A stretch of DNA of 64,000 bases from AP-15 sp963700185 (GTDB taxonomy: Bacteria; Pseudomonadota; Alphaproteobacteria; ATCC43930; CGMCC-115725), in NCBI GenBank assembly GCA_963700185.1, contig CAVOWP010000031.1, positions 186,001 to 250,000 on the forward strand, written 5' to 3'. This document shows positions 54,783 to 62,597 of this stretch, in pieces. Below the pieces are notes generated by a model that saw only the letters and a program-made list of their open reading frames with translations, was not told the origin of the DNA and made no database searches. The number at the start of each line of letters is the position of its first letter. The stretch's first letter is position 1. A program made the translations under genes and the position numbers.

Positions 54783-55090
54783 GCGGCCCGCCGGCCGCCG
54801 CCGGCGGCGGGTGCGGGATCCAGGTCGGGGACCGTCGTCGCCGCTCCCTCCCGCACGACGGCCGCCGGCGGCCGTCGTGCGGGAGGCGCGAGCTCGGCGA
54901 GGCGCTGTAGCAGCGCCGCCTCCCCGGCAATCCGCTCGATATCGGTCCGACGATGACCGGCATGCACATCAGGCGTCGTCGCCCAGACCGCGTACGGCGT
55001 CACCGGCGGCGCAGCACGGCACTCGATGCTGATCAACAGAAGATGATCCACCGCGCGCCCCTCTCGCCGTCTGTCTCTGCCGGTGATCAT
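54779..55090 (-). CDS. hypothetical protein containing a perfect palindrome in its gene
   Basis: A 103-residue frame. The central part (HLLLISIECRAAPPVTPYAVW, then GHRRTDIERIAGEAALLQRLAEL) looks coding. The C terminus is low-complexity Ala/Pro/Arg encoded by very GC-rich DNA, including a 40-bp palindrome. It overlaps the small gene downstream by 4 bp and starts just before the serine recombinase stop. No family is recognised. Confidence 0.45.
   Translation of the reverse strand: MITGRDRRREGRAVDHLLLISIECRAAPPVTPYAVWATTPDVHAGHRRTDIERIAGEAALLQRLAELAPPARRPPAAVVREGAATTVPDLDPAPAAGGGRRAA
54847..54886. repeat. perfect 40-bp palindrome without spacer
   Basis: The left arm 54847-54866 (CCTCCCGCACGACGGCCGCC) is followed immediately by its exact reverse complement to 54886. 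The symmetry stops at the next base on each side. It lies inside the hypothetical gene 54779-55090. Confidence 0.9.
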
Positions 55091-55102
55091 AGCGAAGTAG
55101 CG

Positions 55103-55798
55103 TCAAAGGGTGGCGGTCGCCGCGGCGAGCAACTTGCCGACGGTGGCCCCATACCATTGCTTTCGGCGATCGGTGCGCAGCCCGAGGGTGTTCAGGCGCC
55201 GCGCGATCTCGCGCTGGCTGTAGCCTTGCCCGGCCAGGCCGACGATGGCCGCGACGAGCTCGGGAGCCGGCTTGTGCGTGCGCCGGCCCTCCGCGGCGCG
55301 GCGCCGGGCAGCCTCGAGGTTCGGATTGCCGAGCTTGACCCCGCGCGCCTTGGCGACGGCAAGCGCCTCCTTGATCCGCGTCGAGATCTGTTCCCGCTCG
55401 TGCTCGGCGACGGCGGCGAGGATCTGGATTGTGAACCGGGTCGCATGCGGGTTGTCGCAGGCGATGAAGTCGACGCCCGATTCCATCAGGTTCGAGATGA
55501 ACGCGACATTGCGCGCCAGCCGGTCGAGCTTGGCGATGACGAGGGTCGCCTTGCGAGTTCGGCAAGCTGCCAGCGCGGCGGCGATCCGCGGCCGGTCGTT
55601 CTTCTTGCCGCTTTCGATCTCGGTGAAGTTGACGACGATCACGCCGCCGGCGGCTTTCACATGGACCCTGACGGCCTCGCGCTGCGCCTCGAGGCCGAGC
55701 CCCGACGCGCCCTGGTGGGCGGTGGAGACCCGATAGTAGGCGACAAACCTGGGCCCCCGCTTGCGCGGCAATCTCCGCTCCTGATCGTTAACCTTCAT
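55103..55798 (-). CDS. small serine recombinase (resolvase/invertase family)
   Basis: A 231-residue protein from the ATG at 55798. The catalytic domain has the nucleophile Ser25 in AYYRVSTAHQG, and the arginine helix region LDRLARNVAFI and AEHEREQISTRIKEALAVAKARG. A C-terminal helix-turn-helix follows (GQGYSQREIARRLNTLGLRT). In-frame sequence upstream to 55993 is GC-rich and not conserved-looking. It may resolve or invert element DNA. Target sites were not identified. Confidence 0.92.
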   Translation of the reverse strand: MKVNDQERRLPRKRGPRFVAYYRVSTAHQGASGLGLEAQREAVRVHVKAAGGVIVVNFTEIESGKKNDRPRIAAALAACRTRKATLVIAKLDRLARNVAFISNLMESGVDFIACDNPHATRFTIQILAAVAEHEREQISTRIKEALAVAKARGVKLGNPNLEAARRRAAEGRRTHKPAPELVAAIVGLAGQGYSQREIARRLNTLGLRTDRRKQWYGATVGKLLAAATATL

Positions 55799-56316
55799 TT
55801 CAGTCCGACAAACGACTGAATAGCCAAGTCTCACGCACAGAAGCGCCCTCAAGGCCGCGCCGGGGCCTCGCTGGCGCTCCTGCGCAGCGGAAGGCTCGAA
55901 ACCCGGCCGAGATCGCTCGCGCGCACCGCGCGCCGCCAGGCGCGGCGGCAACCCCGGTTGCGGGCGACTTCGCCTCCCCTTCGAGGCGGGCACCTTTCGC
56001 GCCCCGCGGCCGCGCGAGCCATAGCCGGTGCTCTCCGGTCAGGACGATCCGGTTCGGGCGGTCCCTGGCAGTGGAGTTGACGCCGAAGATTTCCGCTCAG
56101 ACATAGGGCGGCAGGCTTTGCGGCCCATCCCTCCCCCGGATGCAGCGGTTGAAGCCGCGGCCTGGCCGTCTCCGTGCAACGGCCCGGCCGTCGCTGGATA
56201 GGTCGGGGTGCTCAGCGGCCTCGGTGGCCGCTCGCGTCCGTGTTAAACTCGGGTGGGCGCCGTCCCTAGTTTTCGACGCGGCGGCTCTCAATCGACGCGC
56301 GATGAAAAACGCGGTT
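55799..56316. other. gene-free interval in the element
   Basis: About 520 bp between the serine recombinase start and the large inverted repeat. I see only short, unconvincing frames. It must contain the recombinase promoter and could contain recombination sites or a small RNA. Confidence 0.4.
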
Positions 56317-56464
56317 CGCGAATATTTTCGTTTTCCAGCCCCTTAAACCAGAAAAGCACTGCACCACTACATTTGAGTTGAGGAAATCCGCCAACCCGAC
56401 CTGTAGTGGTGTAGCGGTTGCAGTGCTTTTCGAGTTCGTCCACGAAAAACCGAAAACATTCGCG
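56317..56464. repeat. nested inverted repeats downstream of the replication ATPase
   Basis: The outer arms CGCGAATATTTTCGTTTT (56317-56334) and AAAACCGAAAACATTCGCG (56446-56464) pair with few mismatches. The inner arms GAAAAGCACTGCACCACTAC (56351-56370) and 56403-56431 pair completely except for a 9-nt bulge in the right arm. The right inner arm also holds two tandem 8-mers (GTAGTGGT, GTAGCGGT). The whole structure is about 150 bp, relatively AT-rich, and ends 7 bp from the ATPase stop codon. Confidence 0.8.
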
Positions 56465-56470
56465 CACGCT

Positions 56471-58213
56471 TCATCGACGCTCCGGATCGTGGTTGACTAG
56501 CCTGTAGGTTGCGGACTTGCGCCGCCGTTTGGGATCCTTGTCGACGCGGAACTCAAACCCGGCAAGTCGCACCCCATCCTGATGGCCGAGCCAGGGGCGG
56601 ATCGCCTGCAGCACGCCGCCGCCTTGGGCATCGATCAGCTTTTTGACCTCGTCGTGCAGGTCCTTGGCCGCCATCCCCGTGTCGCGATGGTGCTTCCACC
56701 AGGCGGTAAAGATGGCGAGCTTGTTCTGCCGCCGCGGATCGGTGGCGGCCAATTCCACGAGCCGCTCGACCGGATCCCGACAACCGAGGGTGAGGAGCGG
56801 ATCGCGGCACCATCGTTCCCAATCGGAGTAGCTGCCGAGCGGCAGCCCGGTATTCAGAGGGTTTTGCCGGCCCCAGCGCCAGATTGTCAGCAGGGCGCCG
56901 AGCAGCTCCGGGCGCCGCTGTTTGATGTCGGCGAGAAACGCCTTGTCGGCGAGCTTGAACCGGCGCAGCGAGGCGTTTTCCATCCTCGCATTGAGCCCAA
57001 CAAAGGTGCCGCCGAACCGGCGGACCATATCCTGGCTGGGGCCCAAGCCGTTGCCGGTGACGATGATCAACGGGCCGGCGTCGAGCACGGCGTGTTTTTG
57101 GGTATGAAACAGCCGCACCCCGAATGGCCGCTCGGTCAGCGCCTGTTCGAGGGTTGGGCTCGACAAAACCGCATCATTGATGTTGTCGAAAAAGACTGTC
57201 GGGCGCCCCTCGACGAAAGCTGCGGAAATCCGTTTTTCCTGCTCCTCGCCCTTGCCGGGCGCGAACGGTACCGGCCGCAGACCGAACGGGATCAGGCTTA
57301 GAGCGCGCGCCAGCAACCCCTTGCCCGAGCCCGACCCGGACGACGGCGCGACGATGAAAGCGCTCTCGTCGAGGCCGGCCGGCTTGGCGATATCGACGAT
57401 CTCGAGCTGCGTTTCGGGATCCAAATCCGGTTTCCGTTCGCTATCGGCAAACGCGAAGGTCCGGAAGGTCGCACGCACCAGATGGAGCGCCTCGCGCGCC
57501 TGGCGCTCGGTCGGCCGCTCGGGAATTTCGAGCACCGGCACGTTTACGCAATACAGCCGGGTTGCCGGATCGTAGCCAGCGACCGCGCGAATGCTCCCAT
57601 CGTCGCCGAGCAGCGCCGCGGTGGTGACGCCGGCCAGCCGCGGCAGCTTCCATTCCCCTTTCTTGGCGATGATGTAGATCCGTACGACGCGCTCTCTGAG
57701 CGTCGCCGGCGTCTGCTTGCTGCCGGGCGTAAGGTCGACCACCCGGCGGCGCTTTTGCACTTCGTCGACGACGTGGTCGATCGTCAGAAGTTCGGTTTGC
57801 GGCAGCTCGTCATCGTCGGTCGACTCGACGATCTTGGCCGGCGCTCCCCACTCGAAAAACCCGCCCGCGGCCGCCAGCAGATCGCGCACGGAATTGGCGG
57901 CCGCCGAAAGGTTGTGTAACGGTACGATCAGATCCGGCAGATCGCTGACGCTATCGACCAGCGAATTTGCCTCGTTGATCGAGCCCGGCACAGCGGAGGG
58001 CCCTTCGACCCATTGGCGGAATTTTCGCTTTCCAAACGCGAACTTCTTTCCGCTGTCGACCAGCTCGAGCTCGTAATCGATGTCATCGACGCTCTCGGCT
58101 TTCAAGGTACGCAGGCGCGCGATCTCCGCCCTGAGATGAGCCGGGTCGAGTGCAGGGGCCCTGTTGTCCGCATGACCATTGCTACGCCTACGGTCGGCGC
58201 CGTTCTCCTTCAT
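56471..58213 (-). CDS. putative P-loop replication ATPase of the element
   Basis: A 580-residue protein. The C-terminal half is an AAA-like ATPase: Walker A GSGSGKG (293-299), Walker B TVFFDNINDAVL (about 339-350), sensor-like LIIVTGNGL (382-390) and an Arg-rich RRFGGTFVGLNARMENASLRR finger region (quoted in part). This layout occurs in helicase/primase-associated proteins of prophages and islands. The N-terminal about 160 residues (SVDDIDYELELVD onwards) may be a primase-associated or oligomerisation domain. It overlaps the preceding gene by 26 bp. It is probably needed for element replication. Confidence 0.75.
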   Translation of the reverse strand: MKENGADRRRSNGHADNRAPALDPAHLRAEIARLRTLKAESVDDIDYELELVDSGKKFAFGKRKFRQWVEGPSAVPGSINEANSLVDSVSDLPDLIVPLHNLSAAANSVRDLLAAAGGFFEWGAPAKIVESTDDDELPQTELLTIDHVVDEVQKRRRVVDLTPGSKQTPATLRERVVRIYIIAKKGEWKLPRLAGVTTAALLGDDGSIRAVAGYDPATRLYCVNVPVLEIPERPTERQAREALHLVRATFRTFAFADSERKPDLDPETQLEIVDIAKPAGLDESAFIVAPSSGSGSGKGLLARALSLIPFGLRPVPFAPGKGEEQEKRISAAFVEGRPTVFFDNINDAVLSSPTLEQALTERPFGVRLFHTQKHAVLDAGPLIIVTGNGLGPSQDMVRRFGGTFVGLNARMENASLRRFKLADKAFLADIKQRRPELLGALLTIWRWGRQNPLNTGLPLGSYSDWERWCRDPLLTLGCRDPVERLVELAATDPRRQNKLAIFTAWWKHHRDTGMAAKDLHDEVKKLIDAQGGGVLQAIRPWLGHQDGVRLAGFEFRVDKDPKRRRKSATYRLVNHDPERR

Positions 58214-59012
58214 TCAATCCACCGATTGTGTGAAAGCCGGCCGCGATCAACCGCCGCGCCACGCTCTGGTCGATGCCCACCGCAGCAGCCGCGCGAACCA
58301 GCATCGCCTGGGCGATATCCGGTCGAATTTCGTCGCTGCGTGCGGCGGGGCCGAGCACGCGGGCGGCCCAGCGCAGCGTCCCCTCGCGCTGCGCCTCGCC
58401 AGCACCTTTGATCTTGCGGATCACTCCCTCGAGTCGGCGACGGTTCAACGGCCGGCCTGAGCGGGTCGCTGCCAGCGTGCTGGTCCCGAAAGCGGGCCCG
58501 GCGTCCTCGAAGTCGACGCGTTCGATTTGGCTGAGGATCCGGCCGACCGCGGCCCGGTTGCGCGTCAGCAGCACGATGCCGCGGCAGCCGGCGCGCAGCC
58601 ACGCCGCGACGTCGCGATGCACCCGAACCGGTTCCGGCTCGAAATACTGCGGCGGGATAGCACCAAGCACCATGGCGTGGCCGCGCCGCAGCGCCCATGG
58701 ACCCGGCGCCGCCGCCAAATACGCGCCCGCCAGGTCAATGAACGGGCCCGTCGTGATCACCGCAAGCGGGTCGCCCGTCTCGATCAACTCGGAACGCCCC
58801 GGATCCACAGCGGCGACGGGCATCACCCAGCCCGGCTGGCCGGCCTCGTCCGGCCGATATCGGTCTCCGGCACGGTTGATCGTGATGCGCATTGGCACCG
58901 GACATGCCGCGGCGATCGCGGTCCACGGAACGCCGCAGGCGGCGAGCTCCCGCGCCTTCTCGAGTGGCATGGTGCGGAGTGCCGCCAGATATTCGGCCAG
59001 GAGCCGGCCCAT
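58188..59012 (-). CDS. element protein of unknown function, possibly primase-associated
   Basis: A 274-residue protein from the ATG at 59012, 2 bp after the stop of the SpoVG-like gene and overlapping the ATPase gene. Visible segments are GRLLAEYLAALRTMPLEKARELA, an acidic strand pair (LAVITTGPFIDLAGAYLAAA), GCRGIVLLTRNRAAVGRIL and a C-terminal helix (ARRLIAAGFHTIGGL). I do not recognise a domain. The position before the ATPase suggests a replication role, and a diverged Toprim-like fold is conceivable but not shown. Confidence 0.6.
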   Translation of the reverse strand: MGRLLAEYLAALRTMPLEKARELAACGVPWTAIAAACPVPMRITINRAGDRYRPDEAGQPGWVMPVAAVDPGRSELIETGDPLAVITTGPFIDLAGAYLAAAPGPWALRRGHAMVLGAIPPQYFEPEPVRVHRDVAAWLRAGCRGIVLLTRNRAAVGRILSQIERVDFEDAGPAFGTSTLAATRSGRPLNRRRLEGVIRKIKGAGEAQREGTLRWAARVLGPAARSDEIRPDIAQAMLVRAAAAVGIDQSVARRLIAAGFHTIGGLNEGERRRP

Positions 59013-59014
59013 AG

Positions 59015-59373
59015 TCAGTCGGCGAGATCGCCGGGGTGCGCCTGACGCACCAGCGCGACGACAGCCTGCCAAAGCGGTTGGAGAGCTCGCGGTGGCGCCA
59101 CCGCAGCACCTCCGCGTAGACCGGCTTGCCGTTGATATCGGTCTTGCGCCGGCCGTCGCGATCGATCTCGGGTTTTGCCGGCAGGCCTGGCCACAGGCCG
59201 TTGATGCCGGTGCGGATCGGCACGTCGAAAATCCGCAAGCCGATCGGCAATTCGATCGTGGCGAAGCCGCGCAGCGGGCCCTTGCGGAACGGCTGCCAGC
59301 TGACCAGCCGCAACGGCGCCGGCGGCCGGTCACCAAAGCCGACCGCCGTCACAGCATCGGGCGCCGTCATCAT
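59015..59373 (-). pseudogene. SpoVG-like small protein of prophages, frameshifted once
   Basis: The first frame gives SWQPFRKGPLRGFATIELPIG, LRIFDVPIRTGINGLWPGLPAKPEIDRDGR (in parts) and LRWRHRELSNRF. This is the pattern of small SpoVG-like proteins common in alphaproteobacterial prophages. Adding one T to the TTT run at about 59071 gives WQAVVALVRQAHPGDLAD and a TGA at 59015, exactly 2 bp before the next ATG, which supports the correction. Reconstructed length is about 119 residues. A nucleic-acid-binding role is likely. Confidence 0.65.
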
Positions 59374-59561
59374 CGCCGGCCGCCCGACCAGAGAATATCG
59401 CCGCTATTTTGTTGCGCGCGCCGCTGAATTAACGCGGTGACGATCTTTCTGGTCGAACGCCAATTGACCTGGGACGAGTTGTCGGACAATTTCGCCGACC
59501 ATGCGGCAGTGATGGCTGCGGACGCGCTGGCAGGCGCGCCGCGGTCGCCGAAATCCGGCAT
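59370..59561 (-). CDS. small element protein, doubtful
   Basis: A 63-residue frame from the ATG at 59561, overlapping the next gene's start by 4 bp. It includes SAAITAAWSAKLSDNSSQVNW and ends GDILWSGGRR. The overlap is the main argument that it is translated. The opposite strand also has an open frame here, so confidence is low. Confidence 0.35.
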   Translation of the reverse strand: MPDFGDRGAPASASAAITAAWSAKLSDNSSQVNWRSTRKIVTALIQRRAQQNSGDILWSGGRR

Positions 59562-59628
59562 TGGATTTTCCCCCTGTATCGGGCTGCATCGGTGAAAGAC
59601 CAGGCCGCGTTGCCGCGCGGCCTGGTTC

Positions 59629-59991
59629 CTATTTCGGCCGACGCGGCGGTCCGCGCCCGCCCTTGTTCGCCGTCGGCCGACGAGCGGGCCTTGCCGGCTC
59701 GGCGGGTTTATCGGCGACTTTCGACGCACGCGACGGTGCGCCGTTTGGCGATGCTGGACCGAGCGCCGGTTCGGCGCGCTGCGGCGGTGACTTGCTGGTG
59801 CTGGTCGCTCGCCGCTTGGCGAGATATTCGTCCAGAGCTGGGATGCTGTAGACGACGGCCCGCCGCCCGGAGCGCTCGAACACCGGGCCGGTGCGGTGGC
59901 ACCGCATCTTGTCCAGGGTACTCTTCCCGATCCCGAGATAATCGGCGGCCGCTGGCGTGCGCAGGCGCTTGCCTAGTGGTGTAGCGGACAT
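59629..59991 (-). CDS. AlpA/excisionase-type HTH protein
   Basis: A 120-residue protein from the ATG at 59991 (ATG at 60048 is an alternative). The MerR-like winged HTH used by AlpA regulators and excisionases is clear: LRTPAAADYLGIGKSTLDKMRCHRTGP (in parts), then VFERSGRRAVVYSIPALDEYLAKR. The C-terminal half is Ala/Pro/Arg-rich and disordered. Such proteins control excision and early genes of satellites and prophages. The first codons overlap a 14-bp sequence that also occurs in the structured repeat at 56404. Confidence 0.85.
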   Translation of the reverse strand: MSATPLGKRLRTPAAADYLGIGKSTLDKMRCHRTGPVFERSGRRAVVYSIPALDEYLAKRRATSTSKSPPQRAEPALGPASPNGAPSRASKVADKPAEPARPARRPTANKGGRGPPRRPK

Positions 59992-60120
59992 GGCGAGACT
60001 GCTCGCGCCGGTCCGCGGGCGTTCGTCTAGCGGTGCAACGTCGGACATAGCACGACAACTCGCGGCAACTGTTGACCGCGATGCTAGTCGCTTCGGCCGC
60101 ATGGTTAAAACGGACAAAAC

Positions 60121-60386
60121 CTAGTGTTCGGATCGGGAGGTTTTGTCCTTACGGGAGAGAGACCGGAGGATGAACTTGCCGCGGGCTCCGTGAAAACGGG
60201 TTGCGCAAGCGGAAATCCGCTGTCGTCGAGGATCTGCGACAGCCATGGCAATATCGCATTGATGAGCACGAGGAAGGCGCCCTGGTAACAGCCTTTGCTG
60301 GCGTTCCAGGTCACCACCGGCTTGCGGCCGGTGGCGCGTGTAAAGACGCGACCAAACACGCTCACGATGGTGGCGAACATAAGCAT
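60121..60386 (-). pseudogene. small element protein split between two frames
   Basis: One frame reads FGRVFTRATGRKPVVTWNASK and GAFLVLINAILPWLSQILDD up to PLAQP. The neighbouring frame continues FHGARGKFILRSLSRKDKTSR to a stop at 60121. The join needs one base in the GGG run near 60198. Together they resemble an about 90-residue protein found near integrases of alphaproteobacterial islands, ending in the basic ARGKF segment. The function is unknown. Confidence 0.45.
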
Positions 60387-60420
60387 TGCCGACCGACCGG
60401 GGCGGCAATCCCTGGAGATC

Positions 60421-60621
60421 TCATCGGCTTTGTTTCGGGCACCCTTGCTCAGCGAGTTCGACTGCCGCCGCCAAGTCGCAGAGCTCCTCCCAGTCAGGAT
60501 CGCCGGCGAGCGCCTCGGTCGCTTTCTCGATTTCCGCGGCGGCCCGGGCGAGGTGCCTCGCTGCCTTTTGATACCTCGCGCGAAGGGCGTTGTAGGGCGG
60601 CTGCTGGAGCTTTATCCGCAC
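60421..60621 (-). CDS. small helical hypothetical protein
   Basis: A 66-residue frame with GTG start. The sequence YNALRARYQKAARHLARAAAEIEKATEALAGD (in parts) predicts long helices. It lies between the integrase-linked gene and the preceding small protein, all on one strand. No family is recognised. Confidence 0.4.
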   Translation of the reverse strand: MRIKLQQPPYNALRARYQKAARHLARAAAEIEKATEALAGDPDWEELCDLAAAVELAEQGCPKQSR

Positions 60622-60635
60622 GCGTACCGCGATAA

Positions 60636-60986
60636 CTAAATTGCCCTAACGTCGGCGCGAAAAGCGGCATGAGGCGAGGTCAACCCTAGCGCCTGCTCAA
60701 CTGCGCTCCACTCGAATTCCTGGTCGGAAAAGGCTCGGGCGACGAGCTCTTTGACCGACACGCCGGTCTCTGCATCGATCAAATCGATATTGGCGGCGAG
60801 ATTGACAGCCAGCCGACGGACGTCTAGCGCGTCGCTTTGGCCTGCGAGAAACGCAGTGCCCTGCGCACGGAGGGTTTCGCGTTCCTCGGCGCTGAGGCCG
60901 GCGAGCCAGGCGTCTATCCGTTGATCCAGCCGCGCTTGATCTTGTGGCGATGGCAACCACCGTCGCGCGATTGCAGGTCGCAACAT
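60636..60986 (-). CDS. hypothetical protein encoded directly after the integrase
   Basis: A 116-residue protein whose ATG at 60986 comes 3 bp after the integrase stop, so the two are probably translated from one message. It is largely helical (DQARLDQRIDAWLAGLSAEER; ALDVRRLAVNLAANIDLID). The family is unknown. The position suggests a role in integration control or toxin-antitoxin-like function, which I cannot support further. Confidence 0.6.
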   Translation of the reverse strand: MLRPAIARRWLPSPQDQARLDQRIDAWLAGLSAEERETLRAQGTAFLAGQSDALDVRRLAVNLAANIDLIDAETGVSVKELVARAFSDQEFEWSAVEQALGLTSPHAAFRADVRAI

Positions 60987-60989
60987 ATT

Positions 60990-62402
60990 TTATTGCCGCC
61001 GAGCGAGCGTGACGATCTCCAGAGGCGGTACTGCGCCGGCACTGAGCGGCCCCGCGGGTCTTTGTCGTCTCGTCGAGGCCGAAACACCCGAAGCCGCTCG
61101 CTCGCCTGCCGATGCCGCCGACCGTCGCACCAGCGGTTCGATGAGTGCCCGGTCTTCCGGCGCCAGGCGCCCGAGGATGACGTCGAGCCGCGCCTCATCC
61201 ACGCGCCCGGCGAGCTTGACTATTTCCGCCGGCGGCGCTGCACCGGCATTGAGCGCCGCAGCAACGCGGCTCGACACGGCCTCGGCGGTGGGGCGCACCA
61301 TGTCCGCGGCACGCTCGACATATCGGCCGGTCATTGCCAGGGTGCGATGTCCGAGCAGATCACGCACCATGAAAGCATTCGCGCCGGCGAGCGCGCCGAA
61401 GGTCCCGGCAGTATGGCGCAGGTCATGAATGCGGGCGTTGGTCAGCCCTGCGCGCTGGCAGAGCCGAGTCCAAGCGTGTTCGGCTTTGCTTGCCGTCAAT
61501 GGCTCAGCCGGGTCGATGTCGTGAATCAGATAGCCGCTGCGCTCCGTCTCGGAAGCGAGGATCGCCACCGCTGCTGCGCCGAGGTGCACGGTGCGACCAC
61601 CGGCCTTGCCATCAGCCAGGCGGATCGCGCGCCCCGGCAAATCGACTTCGCGCCACTGGACCCCGAGCGGCTCGCTCAGACGCATGCCCGTCGTGGCGAG
61701 CAGGCGCACGAGGCGGATAAAGCCGGGCAGTTCCGATCCGTCGCGCTCCGCGGCAGCGAGCGCGCCGCCGAGCTGCGTGAGTTCCGCATCACTGAAAAAC
61801 CGGTCGCGCTTGCGTTCAGGGAAACGCTTGACGCCGCTGCAGGGGTTGTCGGCGAGCATCTGCCATTCCTTGACGGCTAGCGTCAGCATTTTCGAGAAAT
61901 AGGCGAGCGCGCGGTTCGCCTCGTAGGGCGAGGCGCTCATCGCCTGGTGCCACGCCTTGACGTCGGCGACGGTCAGCTCGGTGATCTTAATCCGGCCGAG
62001 CCTCGGCTTGATTTTGGTCTCGACGATCCGCCGCACCTGGCGCGCCGTCGTCGGCTTGTTGTGTGCAACCACGTGCTCGTCGAGATACCGGTGGGCGACC
62101 TCCGCAATCGTGTTCTCCCGGCGTTTTTTGTCGAGCGCGCCGGCAGGATCACCGCCGTTGATAATTTCGGCCTTCTTCGTCAGCGCCGCCGCGCGCGCCT
62201 TTTCGGGTGTGAGCGGCCCATGCCGTCCGAGCGTGAGCCAGCGGACTCGCCCGCCCCTAGTGCGGTATTTTAACAGGTATATTTTCGCGCCGCTCGGCAG
62301 ACAGCGGACACCGAAGCCGGGTAATTCGCCGTCCCACAACAGCACCTGCCGCCCCTGGATCGGGGTCAGCGCGTCGACCGTCCGCTTGGTGATTTTGCCC
62401 AT
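60990..62402 (-). CDS. int: tyrosine-type site-specific integrase
   Basis: A 470-residue phage-type integrase from the ATG at 62402. The N terminus (KRTVDALTPIQGRQVLLWDGELPGFGVR, in parts) is the DUF4102-type arm-binding domain. The SAM-like core-binding domain spans about 97-195. Catalytic residues are R241 (TTGMRLSE), K266, H326 and R329 (RIHDLRHT), H352 (LLGHRTL) and Y361 (TGRYVE). An unusual about 90-residue tail follows the catalytic domain. It lies next to the tRNA-Leu fragment that is its presumed attachment site. Confidence 0.93.
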   Translation of the reverse strand: MGKITKRTVDALTPIQGRQVLLWDGELPGFGVRCLPSGAKIYLLKYRTRGGRVRWLTLGRHGPLTPEKARAAALTKKAEIINGGDPAGALDKKRRENTIAEVAHRYLDEHVVAHNKPTTARQVRRIVETKIKPRLGRIKITELTVADVKAWHQAMSASPYEANRALAYFSKMLTLAVKEWQMLADNPCSGVKRFPERKRDRFFSDAELTQLGGALAAAERDGSELPGFIRLVRLLATTGMRLSEPLGVQWREVDLPGRAIRLADGKAGGRTVHLGAAAVAILASETERSGYLIHDIDPAEPLTASKAEHAWTRLCQRAGLTNARIHDLRHTAGTFGALAGANAFMVRDLLGHRTLAMTGRYVERAADMVRPTAEAVSSRVAAALNAGAAPPAEIVKLAGRVDEARLDVILGRLAPEDRALIEPLVRRSAASAGERAASGVSASTRRQRPAGPLSAGAVPPLEIVTLARRQ

Positions 62403-62450
62403 TCGCTCCCGCCTTTGGCTCCGCGGTTGCAAAAATCTGCTGCCGATTTC

Positions 62451-62483
62451 GTGCAACCACTGTGCAACCACTGTGCAACCACT
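62451..62483. repeat. three tandem 11-bp direct repeats upstream of the integrase
   Basis: GTGCAACCACT occurs three times head to tail (62451-62461, 62462-62472, 62473-62483) without any mismatch. The period is about one helical turn, so the copies face the same side of the DNA. They lie between the integrase ATG and the attachment-site tRNA fragment, where integrase arm-type or excisionase sites are expected. Confidence 0.85.
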
Positions 62484-62597
62484 CGGGAGAAAACTTGCGG
62501 CAACCCGCGGCAACAAGCAACAACCAAATCGGTGTAACATCAAGCGCTTAGAGCACATCCGAAAAGTCCCGGAAACGCCCGGAAATCTGTGGAAAAA

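Noticed and set aside
59426..59595. A plus-strand frame reading TWDELSDNFADHAAVMAAD
   Set aside because: It looks partly protein-like but lies against the operon direction, has no ribosome site, and competes with a minus-strand frame that overlaps its neighbour by 4 bp. Neither is strong.
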